NCBI GenBank assembly: GCA_029953675.1
Contig: JAMWBK010000002.1
Coordinates: 2,666,001-2,730,000 of the forward strand
Source: Rhodosorus marinus
Lineage: Eukaryota > Rhodophyta > Stylonematophyceae > Stylonematales > Stylonemataceae
Length of the DNA stretch: 64,000 bases
Reading direction: 5' to 3'
Positions 48,064 through 57,513 of this stretch are shown one piece after another (position 1 is the first letter of the stretch; each line of letters opens with the position of its first letter). Under the pieces are notes generated by a model. It saw nothing but the letters and a program-made list of their open reading frames with translations. It made no database searches and was not told the DNA's origin. The translations under genes were made by a program, and so were the position numbers.

Positions 48064-48423
48064 TCAGTACGCCTCCTCCGTTGGAACCGTTAAACGATCA
48101 CCGCCGGAGATCCGCGCCTTTGCGCGACAATTTGGAGGGAGTTTATCGCACAGATCAGGGATGAGTATGTAGTCCGGAGGAGAGGTGGAAGTTTTTCTGA
48201 CGACAAGGGTGGGGAGTCCGGGGCGATATTTTACGACCTTCAGCGATCCCACACTTGCACACAAGATCGCTGATGCCAGTCTCTCGCACCGATCACATAC
48301 GTGAACGTCCGCGGGGGACGAGACGTTTGCCTTTCGACGGATTTCGCGGGGGGCAAAACCCACATGACGTAACCTCCACTCGTCACAGATACCAAACAGC
48401 CAAACAGGTTCCTGTTCGCACAT
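48064..48423 (-). CDS. Hypothetical small Cys-containing protein
   Basis: 119 codons, no intron, no family recognised. Start MCEQEPVWLFGICDEWRLRH; a C-x2-C pair (VCDRCERL) and further single Cys residues (SAILCASVG, IPDLCDKL, PPNCRAK) might coordinate a metal. Composition looks protein-like, with strand-like VVKYRPGLPTLVVRK. An E2F-like inverted repeat lies about 135 bp upstream of its start, which would fit a promoter position. It could also be a chance frame. Confidence 0.35.
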   Translation of the reverse strand: MCEQEPVWLFGICDEWRLRHVGFAPREIRRKANVSSPADVHVCDRCERLASAILCASVGSLKVVKYRPGLPTLVVRKTSTSPPDYILIPDLCDKLPPNCRAKARISGGDRLTVPTEEAY

Positions 48424-48555
48424 AATATATAGATTCCACCAACCAACCTATGTCGGCAGGCACCCTCACTTCCGCCTTCGCGCCTGGCGACGTCGAGGAC
48501 CAGAGCTTCCCGATTAGAAATATCCGGAAAAAAGCCTCGTTTCTCACAATAAATT

Positions 48556-48597
48556 GAATTTCCCGCCTAAAATTCAATAATTATAGGCGGGTAATTC
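48556..48597. promoter_or_regulatory. Inverted repeat of two E2F-like sites
   Basis: GAATTTCCCGCCTA (48556-48569) and TAGGCGGGTAATTC (48584-48597) form arms with one mismatch around a 14-bp spacer. Each arm contains CCCGCC/GGCGGG in a TTTCCCGCC-like context, the half-site bound by E2F/DP factors. Function is inferred from similarity only. Confidence 0.45.
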
Positions 48598-49391
48598 CCC
48601 GATCGCAGCCGACACACTTTCCTGAAGTAGTCCGACAACGACAAAACTAGCCCCTGAATAACTGCAAGAAAACAACTTCCGAATCAGCAGATGTACTTCT
48701 ACCCCCCCTACCGGGATATCAACCTCATCTCTATCTTGACTGACCTCAATCAAGTTGTTTTCTGCTCCTCCGGCACCATCCGGTGACGGGCTTCATTTTC
48801 CTCCTATTTGAAGGGTTTCCGAATGCGCTTCACCCACCTATCAGATATTACAAAATTCAAATATTTCCTAACACCCTCCCCCTCTCCGCCGGGGGCACGA
48901 GAAAAAATGCCCGGCTGACCGCGCTCGAGGGTTTTCGTCAACGGGGTCCACTGATTGAATATATCTAACGGACTTGCTTCCAAATTACATTCAAAATTTA
49001 AATTTGGTTTGTGAAGGGGGGTACGCAGTAACAACGCCATTTATCTCGTGTCCGGTACTTTTTCCATACTGGACAGCAAAAGAAAATAGAAATTTCGTCA
49101 ACCCTAGCTTCTTTCTTCCCTACCCTTTGCTCGAAGGTACAAAAGCAAATATACAATCATGTAGATATTTTTGACCCCCTATTGTTTTTATGACTTCGCA
49201 CCATTTTTTCCGTCCCTCGCTAAGTCCCCCGCACAACCCCCCCGGGATTTTCTGTTAACTTTACTATTTGCGTTTCTCAGGCAACCGCATCCACAAGTTT
49301 CAATTCTTGCAATTCTTCTTCCACCAATCACAAAGCAACAACCCTAGCAAAACAAAACTGATTGAATCAGTCCACGATGGACTCCGTGTCT
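48598..49391. other. Upstream region of the 49.8-kb gene
   Basis: No gene. 49180-49340 is C/A-rich with several C runs. Leads into the shared 17-bp element at 49392. Confidence 0.4.
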
Positions 49392-49408
49392 AATCACAAC
49401 CCTACATC
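49392..49408 (+). promoter_or_regulatory. 17-bp element shared with upstream region of paralogue 2
   Basis: AATCACAACCCTACATC, 358 bp before the ATG of the gene at 49766. The same 17 bases occur twice upstream of the second paralogue at about the same distance. Identity within otherwise diverged flanks suggests a regulatory site; binding factor unknown. Confidence 0.5.
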
Positions 49409-49765
49409 TTAGCGGGGACTTAATGGTTAGCTCAATCCAGAAACGCATGCCGAAACCCCCCCCCTCAACTTCTACCAAAAAATCGAGTTTCATTGACTGA
49501 ATGTAGTCATTTTTCACAATCTCGTCTGTTTTGAGGTGTTATCGAATCTTTTCTGCGATTGAGACGGCGGTCGAGCGGTTTAAGCTGCGATGGGGGTTTT
49601 TGAGGGTTTGGGAAGAGTACAAGCTGGCGCGTATAATATGATGTGGATGTGTAGGAAGCTGTCGGGGGTAGCGGCGGGGTTAGCTGGTTGATCCCTGTAG
49701 GTTGTGAAAGTTCTTTCTCAGGCTGCCTAATTTAGTAGTTGTAAGGGTAAATAGTTGAAGGTGCG

Positions 49766-50370
49766 ATGATTGGGTTTGTAGGTGGTGTTGCTCCGGGAGT
49801 TAAGCCCGACACGCAACCGAGAGAAGGAGTGACCTGTGACGGATGGAAGAAGAGGGTAAGAATACCAGGCTCCGACGAGAGGCATCGAAGCCTACCTACG
49901 AGCTAGACCTGAGGGTTTTCATGACCAGTGTAAATATGAGATCGCTGACGATCGGGTTCCTCTTCGTTGATTTTTTCCGTAAATAGGCCAAGTGGAAGCA
50001 GGGCAAGGATTCCGGCGCTACTATGCCAGGAACTTTGCCAAGTGATATCCCCACTCTTCAAGCTGGCGCCGGAGCCGGAGCCGGACCCGCGAGCGTGAGC
50101 ACCTATTCACCAGGACGTACCGCAGCAGCCCCCTCTGCGCCGATGGACTACGGCCGTGCCCCTCCCATGGGCGGCAACGTAACCAGCGGCAAGAGCGAAG
50201 TCCCCCTGTTTGAGCTGTGGAAGGGTGTCAGCGAGGAGATCATCGAGAAGATGAAGGCCGTCAAGATGGAATCTGACAGATCGGTTGTTCAGCAGCATGA
50301 GGAAGACATCAGCTACCTGAATACCGTAAAAAACAAGGCGGCCTCGAAATTAGACAGCGCTGCCAGGTAG
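49766..50370 (+). CDS. Small paralogue 1, unknown function, possible plastid protein
   Basis: 157 aa; exon 1 49766-49855, intron 49856-49986 (GTAAGA..AAATAG), exon 2 49987-50370. N-terminus MIGFVGGVAPGVKPDTQPRE, then CDGWKKR|AKWKQGK across the splice; a Gly/Ala/Pro/Ser-rich middle (residues 45-90); a helical charged C-terminus with LFELWKGVSEEIIEKMKAVK and HEEDISYLNTVKNKAASKLD. Paralogue 2 at 55175 shares GFV, CxGWK(K/R)R, AKWKQGK, LWKG and the C-terminal helix. An N-terminal F-V within a short G/A-rich leader is known from red-algal and glaucophyte transit peptides, so plastid import is possible but unproven. No family recognised. An inverted broken copy of its 5' end lies at 44.2 kb. A polyadenylation signal follows at 50409. 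Confidence 0.75.
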
Positions 50371-50408
50371 TCAGCGACCCGTTGACTGTCGTGAAGGCGA
50401 ACTCTTCG

Positions 50409-50414
50409 AATAAA
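50409..50414 (+). terminator. Polyadenylation signal of paralogue 1
   Basis: AATAAA, 39 bp after the stop codon, in the context CGAATAAAATTCC, which is repeated exactly behind paralogue 2. Confidence 0.55.
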
Positions 50415-53400
50415 ATTCCGTTTACCAATTATCTAACCGTTCCTTAATCGATGAAGAGTAGGTCACCCCGGGGGATGACCTAAGGCCTTGCAAACTGAAT
50501 ATCTCCGGCAGGTGCTCAGTCGCTTGTCGCAAAGGGCGCTGAGGCCTCAAGCCTAAGAATCTCTTTTGGTCGTTTCTCGCCGTTCACTCTATTTCTTAGA
50601 ATGAGTGCGATACCGGTTCTTGACCTTGTGGTGAAGGAGGTGGGAAAACCTCAGTCTTCTTTACGTGCCGCGAAGCTGCTGGTTTTGTGGTTCTCATGGG
50701 AGGTGCTTTGTCTGGCATCTCTCGCCGGGAAACCCTACTTGTGGTCATTGTCCAATGTGGATCACGCCAACATGGATAATGTGGCGGAAGTTTTGAAAGA
50801 GTAGTCTGATCCTGAAGTGGTGAAGCTACTGTGTACTTCTGCAGTATCCGCACATGCACGTGTTCGAACGAGAGCTCAACGCCCTCGCTCAGGACAGATA
50901 GCATCGACGAAACGCTTTCGCCACGTTCCGTTCAGGGCTTGTCATTGCCTAGTTTTTCGTCACTCCGGGGACCCGGCATTCGGAGATGCTGGTCGCCTCC
51001 AGTAGTCTAGCAATCTAAAGATCTTTTGGGTCGCATTGAAACTTGTATTGTGTAAATCCCCGATTCTGTCAGCAGCTTTAGCATCGACAAGGATAAATTT
51101 CCACTGAGATGGACGCAGCGATAGCGGTGAGGATCAGCGCGTATTTCCCAAACACTACTATTGAGTGCCTTGACTAGCATCGACAATCGAAAATGGAGTC
51201 TAGCTTCTGGTCGACCATGGCCTATACATGATTTTCCTGTAGAAATGTATACGGTCTCGGGGTCCTCATGTATGCCCGAGATACGCTCTATTGAAATGCT
51301 CCGGTGTGAGTGTTCATTCTCCTCCAAAGTTTGTAGTCTGCTTTTCCGCCGAACTTTTGGAACTCTTCGTCTTGACGTGGGAAAAATCTGATCCCGTAAC
51401 AGCTAATGTCAAAGCCTTCTCGATGGTGGTCAAAGCAGTTGCAGTCCTGCCCAGGAAACAGCATCAGGTGTGCTAAGCTACTTTGAGATGGGATGGCGTG
51501 CACCGTTCCTTTCGCGAGGATGATCATGAAGTGACAAAACTGAAGTGCACAGATTATGGAATGGCGCAGCGATAGGGGATGTCGTGCTTGACGACGGGGA
51601 AGACTATGCACACGAAATGGAGTGGTAGAAGCCAAATTGTTTTAAAAAAATGGTGAAAAGGGGCTACAGATTCAGACGGACATCCAAATCTTTGGGAATG
51701 CGTGCACCACCAATAGGTTGAGCAGAAGTCTCCGATCTTTGAAAACGTCATGTGGATCAAGGTACCACCTCGGTTAATAACGACGAAAACGCCTCCACGC
51801 CACTGACAACATCCATCTGACAGATCAAAACGAAGCATTGGCAATGCAGTTTACTTTCCCTGCATCTTTAATTACCCTGCTTTGAAGACCACTACAGAGC
51901 TCGCAAACCCCGACGAGCTACGTGCTGGGACTTCCGTTTATTGCGGCTCACGCCGCAGCCTTGTTTCCCAATGAACCGTATCTCTGATCCAGGTTATTAC
52001 ATTGCACTCAAGTCCAGACAAGAGTTTCCTGCTCCTGTTGTTTGGACACCTAAACATATCTGTACAGCGGATCTTGTCCCGCGACGAACTGGGATGAAAA
52101 GAGGTTCTCGAAAATTTCGGCGAAGCATCCGCCTACATTGAAATGTTCTGTGATGGTGGTTGCCACGTCGATTGCTGGATCGGTAGCGGCACGAGGCGGA
52201 ATGTTTTAGCAGCAGGGTCCAGCCCGGGATCGCTTCCAAGGGACAATCAGAATAAGTCTAACAGACTGATAGTCCGTCGGCGGAAATGACCAGTTGCTAC
52301 AAGGCTAGTCAGAACTCCTCGGTAATTAAATTGGATACATTTCTATCCTTCTAACCGCATGCTGCTGTAGTCGAGTCTTGTCCAACCATCTACTGCACTA
52401 AATCAACTTCTCCACCGTTAGGATTCCTCCAACAGCAACTCAAACAAGAGTACTTGACTTATGCACATCAATCAGTTTGGTCCACTTTGTCCCATTTCTT
52501 TTTGGACAAATCATTGGAATTGATTTACCCCTTGCTACGATTTTGCAAAAAAACCCTGCCGTCGTACCACCCGCAAACTACCGCTCTCTCTCCCCCCCCC
52601 CAAACCCGCTTGTCAACCCATGGCTCAAATTTATTCTGTAATAGTAAAAGTCATATCGCTTGTAGCAATAGTTTTAGAAGGCATCTATAAATAATAAAAT
52701 AATTCAAGGAAATCTACAGCTATAAGTAACGTTTTTTGGAATCAACTGAAAAAAATATTGGAAAGACTAAACTACGCGAAATATATAAAATGTAAACAAT
52801 GTTACCGGTATGTTGACCAACAGGCTTTTCAGGTTTCCACCGTAGAACGCTTTTAGTACGGAGTACATTGATGTTCTAAGTAGACAAAAAAAGGAACGAT
52901 ATCCTATTTTATTGTTTGATTTAGGAACCCTAGAGGGCTGTATCTACACAAAGTTGACTGAATCTATGTGCTCTTTCCATCAGGCGCAATCGATTGAACT
53001 TATGCTGTGTACTATTTTTTTGGACATTTTGGATTTCCCAAGCTGAGGTGAGCGGTTATGCGGGCCGAGGACCGTCGGGTTCCAGTCTGCACGAGGAGTG
53101 TCGATAAAAGTGTAGAATCGTGTGCTGTGCAACATGGGGGATGGTTGAAATCATCCAAAATGAGACGAGGAACATTTGGCTCGTTTCTTCTGCTGTGTGA
53201 CTTGTTCACGCACGGCTTTGCTGTTTTTGCATTCTTCCTTTAGTTCGATAGTTCCATAGATCACTCATATATTGACACCAGTGCGGAGGACGATCAATCG
53301 TGTTGGTCCAGTAGCACGACTCTGAAAATAGATCAATGTGAAGAGAAGGGGTGAAAGTTTGCAGCGGTTGACTCGATCAAAGAAAGACACGACAACCCGT

Positions 53401-54812
53401 CTCCCTTGTCACCATCCGCAATGAATAGATAGATCCAACAACATCTGCAGGAAGAATAAAATCATCCAGTTGGGAAAAAGGCCTATCTCGACCAACATTT
53501 TTTCATCCGGGGAAGGTCTACAAGAGAATGGTGGGTTGTTCTTAGACGAAGGGACTTTAGGGCTCACTCCGTAAACTGCGAGGCGACGGGTCTCCAGTGA
53601 AAAGGCGCTTCCTGTTATGGCAAAATAGCCCAGCGATAATTCGCTCAATCATTATGAAATTGTACGAAGCACTATAATATAGACTGGACTTTATACCGTA
53701 AAACTCGATCGGAAAATTCGTGAGCGAACCCTACCGTTTCTTGTAGGCTCGGACGCCGATTGGACAGAACAAATACAGACTAGCGGCGTGCGGACTGGAA
53801 CTCCGGGTAAATTGAGTGCACCATTTGTCCTCAAACCCCACTTCTTCGCTCACAAAGGAAAATCGAAACCCCCAAAAACAACCCCCCCCCCTCGCTCGCA
53901 GCACCCACGTTTCTCTTTCCCCCATCTCCCCGAAAACCCATGTTCTAACATTAACTTTTCATATTTTGGTAGTTTTGTGTCATTGTCGAACTTCCTCGTT
54001 GGCACGACTGAATCCGCAACTTCATCAGACAGCGAGTGCGACATTTTCTAGTAAATTCAACTAAGTCAAATTTTATCTTGAAACAAACAGTCACACGCAA
54101 ATTTTTTTCCGGCGTCACTTAAAAAAACTCGAAACCGTAAGCCTCCGAATCCTACCGTTGAAGACTTTGATCGTTTTTACTGTCGATGACATTTTTCCAT
54201 ACATAATTAGACGATATTACAGAGCGGAAAACCTGGGCTGACAAAGATATAAATAGGTTCAAAGACCGCGACCGATGGGCGGTATAAGCGATAAAAATGG
54301 AAAGAGAATAGAAGCTGGAAGACGCACCACGACATATGGAGTCCCAAAAAAATTAAGGACAAATCCCAACCCCTAGCCCCGCCCTCTCTTAGCTAACCCC
54401 CCCTGGCGAAAAAAAGCGGAATGGACGACAGCCGACCGTTTTGCTTTTATTGCGTTTTGTCCGGAACCGGAAAACTATCGACTTGGGACTTATCCAAAAA
54501 GTATCTAAAAGTTCTCTTCTAAACGTGGGTTCCTATTTGCGGAAACTTTTTCTGGGGGTAGAGTAAGGCCTGGACAAACACAGCAGCGGCAGGGTTTGAC
54601 CGTTAAAGATGGGGGGGGGGAGGGGAGCTTGGTCATCCATTTCTTTCTGGCCACCTGTTCCATTATTGTTAAAACTTAAATCCATTCTAGTTTTGCCGGC
54701 CCAATGTCACCGTCTCCCTAACATGCAATCCAGTCCACTCAAACATTGCAATTCTCATTCAGCAAATCAGAACCCTACAAATTAACCAATCGTAGCTCTT
54801 CATTTTTTTTCC
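50415..54812. other. Gene-poor region between the paralogues
   Basis: No intact gene supported. 50601-50804 is an open frame (VLDLVVKEVGKPQSSLRAAK) that seems to continue after a stop (SDPEVVKLLCTS) and then in another frame (HVFERELNALAQDR), suggesting a decayed helical-repeat protein fragment. 51000-52250 has several minus-strand frames of fair composition but no recognised motif. 52450-53000 and 54060-54350 are AT-rich; a G run lies at about 54610. Confidence 0.4.
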
Positions 54813-54852
54813 AATCACAACCCTACATCTCATCAAATCACAACCCTACATC
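54813..54852 (+). promoter_or_regulatory. Two direct copies of the shared 17-bp element
   Basis: AATCACAACCCTACATC at 54813-54829 and again at 54836-54852, the second 323 bp before the ATG of paralogue 2. A weaker version (AATCAGAACCCTACA) lies just upstream near 54766. Same element as at 49392. Confidence 0.5.
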
Positions 54853-55174
54853 AAAACCCAGACTTTTTGGTGCGGGAAAGTCCCATCCCCTAACGTAACC
54901 CTACTGTAGAAAGTGAGTAGTCAATCCAAGAAAGCGGGGATAGAGTTCATATTTTTATACTGAATCTTGGTTCTAAATAGTGTCTAGTCATTATCAGTAT
55001 CTCCTCGGTGGAGGTCAAAGTCGAATCTTTCCGCGCATGATGTTGCGCTTCGGGAAGCTATATAATCGCCTGGGGGCAGTGATGAGGAACAGCCGGAGTG
55101 GAGAGACCATCCCATCAAGGAGTTTTCGTGAACAGGACAATTTTGTGGGATTAAGTATATACTAATAAGGAAGA

Positions 55175-55621
55175 ATGGTTGTTGGGTTTGTTCCTGGAGC
55201 GCCTGGAAAGGCAACTGAGCAGAAGAGGGATGAGTCCACCTGCTCTGGCTGGAAGAGACGTGCCAAGTGGAAGCAGGGCAAGTCCTCGGGCGCCGTGAGA
55301 CCGGGAACTCCGGTCACGATGCCGACCCAGACACTCCCTGATATTGCCCAGGGAAGCTCTTTCCAGCAGCTCCGAATCTCCAGCAGGGACCGCCCGCAGT
55401 ACGACTCCTACGACTCGTCGTACGACTCTGCCCCGAGCACTGGATCTGAGATTACCACATGGCATTTGTGGAAGGGAGCCGCTGATGAGAACATCGCTTT
55501 GATGAAGAAGATTCAGATCGAGAGAGACAACCAGATCGTTCGGGTGCTCGAGCAGGATTTGCAATACGTATCCACGTTGAAGAGGAACGTGTCCATGAAG
55601 TTGGACAACTCCCTGAGGTAA
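55175..55621 (+). CDS. Small paralogue 2, intronless, unknown function
   Basis: 148 aa, single exon. MVVGFVPGAPGK start, then CSGWKRRAKWKQGKSSGA exactly matching the spliced junction of paralogue 1, a PTQTLPDI segment (compare the PSDIPTL segment), a Tyr/Ser/Asp-rich patch (YDSYDSSYDS), then TWHLWKGAADENIALMKKIQ and a C-terminal helix ending LKRNVSMKLDNSLR. It lacks the paralogue-1 intron and is 9 residues shorter. The same possible F-V transit-peptide start applies. Function unknown; conserved W-K and LWKG blocks argue for a real family. Polyadenylation signal at 55681. Confidence 0.72.
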   Translation: MVVGFVPGAPGKATEQKRDESTCSGWKRRAKWKQGKSSGAVRPGTPVTMPTQTLPDIAQGSSFQQLRISSRDRPQYDSYDSSYDSAPSTGSEITTWHLWKGAADENIALMKKIQIERDNQIVRVLEQDLQYVSTLKRNVSMKLDNSLR

Positions 55622-55680
55622 AAATCTTTTGAGGGAGTAACTTACTTCCCGTTTGTTTTTCAAATTAGTTAAGACTTACG

Positions 55681-55686
55681 AATAAA
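55681..55686 (+). terminator. Polyadenylation signal of paralogue 2
   Basis: AATAAA 60 bp after the stop, in the same CGAATAAAATTCC context as behind paralogue 1. Confidence 0.55.
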
Positions 55687-55844
55687 ATTCCTTTCATCAT
55701 CGAAATCCGCTCATTATCGAGGCCGAACAATTTGTGGAGAATTTTCACCCGACTCTTGTCCGGCTTTTGTCCCTCAAGTCACCTCAAGAGCCAGTTGTTT
55801 CTAGAGCACATGTGCTGTCTATCATACAGTAGTTGGGGTCTCAT

Positions 55845-56484
55845 ATGAAATTCTCCTACAGCAGTGCAACACGACGACGACGGAGACCTTTACCATCCAA
55901 GTTGAATCGCGAGACAGCGTTCAAGGAAATGGACTTAGTTCATCATGTGCGTGTGGGAAAGGCATTGCTATTTAAAAACATGCAAACGGTGTCTCCACAA
56001 ACCAGGATGGGACTTTATGCGGTAAGATGCTCTGGTATCAACTACCAATTCCGTCTCTTTCGCTGGATTGTTTAATTTCTAGTACCCCCGTCTTGGCCGC
56101 ACATTCAGAAGCCGACGTATACCAGAACAAGGTATCATAACAACGGGCCATGCTTACGACGGATTATTACTGCAAGTCACGCGGAACCTGCCCGCACCCA
56201 TACGTAGATGGCCAACGACCGCGCACACATTGGAACTCGTATACTCTACAGAACAAAATCTCTTCTTTAGCGGCGTCTGTCACCCACACGGAAGCAGAGA
56301 AAATGTCGAGGCACCATCCTCTGGTGGGAGCAAAAACAGTATGATTTCAGGTGCTATAGAGAGCCGAAAAATAGGAAAACCCAAAGGCAAACTGTGCCAA
56401 TGCACTCATCCGGTAATTTTGGGGGTAGTAGAGGTTACAACTTTCAGCGATCGCCCTTCGCGAATGAGGAAGAGCCAGACTTGA
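55845..56484 (+). CDS. Hypothetical two-exon protein
   Basis: 192 aa from exons 55845-56021 and 56083-56484 (intron 61 bp, GTAAGA..TTCTAG, phase 0). N-terminus is very basic (SSATRRRRRPLPSKLNRETA), then HHVRVGKALLFKNMQTVSP and, after the splice, RTFRSRRIPEQGIITTGHAY and LELVYSTEQNLFFSGVCHPH. No family recognised. Near the 3' end a second frame looks equally protein-like (NFGGSRGYNFQRSPFANEEE, then LTIYKLETG and a stop near 56552), so the true C-terminus may come from a further splice or a frameshift. It lies 220 bp after paralogue 2 on the same strand. Confidence 0.45.
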
Positions 56485-57513
56485 CAATCTATAAACTCGA
56501 GACCGGGACTGCAGATGATGCTTTCCTGAAGACCCCGGACCCCATGAGATAGTCAGAAGCCAGGCCGTCTCTTAGCGGCTAAGCCAATCCGTCGCCCGCA
56601 CCGCCTAACCGTCACATCCCATCCCCCCCAAAATTCCGCATACAACATCACTCTAAAACGGGCATACTACCTCAAGCTCCCAAGAAACTTCCAAAATTCA
56701 CCCGCAAATTACCATATGAAATTACATCGAAACTACGTTAAATTCCGTCGTAATTACGCCGCAAAATTTCGTTTCCTAGCGTTTTTTTACAACAAATCGA
56801 GAATACTCTAGAGTGGTCATGAGCCCCAGGGGTTTTCTCGGAGGTCTTCCTGATAAGTTTCTAACACAGTAGGGGGGGGGTGGGGGAGGGGAGGTTGAGT
56901 TTGTGGTGGCGGAATATTGGTTGTTTTATAACATATAAATTGAAATTTTTGAGGTAGAGGCGGAGGCGCGGTGTGAAGTTTGTTTCATGAAAAGGCTAGG
57001 GAAGCGAAGGGGAGAGGGGGGGGGGGGAAAGGGAAGGGCAGAAGGAAGGCACAGGGGGAATTATTGGAGAGTTGTGAGAGTGAGAGACGTGGTTGGGGAG
57101 GGCCTGTGCAGGTGAGGGAAGACGTTTGCAGCTCAGCTGCACATGTTCGGATACGTTCTTGTTTTATTTTTTGTCTTGGTATTTGAGATGGTATGTGAGG
57201 GAAGCGACTGTGTACAGTTTTTAGCGTGAGTGTATTTGTTCCGCTGTTTTTAGGTAGTGGTTAAGAACATGGTTGTGGTGAGGGAGCTTTGAAGTATCTG
57301 GTTGAGTAGTGTGTATCTTTTTGTCGGGAGGGAGGAACAAGAGAGATGTTGTGGGTGGAGTGAGTGGGGGCGTATTTTGTTTCATGATAACGGCTTGGAG
57401 ACAGGCCGTGAGTGAGTATGCAGAGGGGAGTGATAGTGCCGCAAATTTGGTTCGGTTGTTGATTAGTATAGACGAGGGCGGGTTTTAAATGCACGGTTTG
57501 GAGTAGAACTCCC
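56485..57513. other. Intergenic, purine/G-rich
   Basis: 56870-57120 is G/A-rich on the plus strand with G runs (about 56872-56890 and 57018-57027). No gene seen; the last part should hold the COP1 promoter. Confidence 0.45.

Noticed and set aside
51000-52250. Possible DDE transposase relic on the minus strand
   Set aside because: Several frames have fair composition (ETVYISTGKSCIGHGRP) but no catalytic triad or terminal repeats could be identified.
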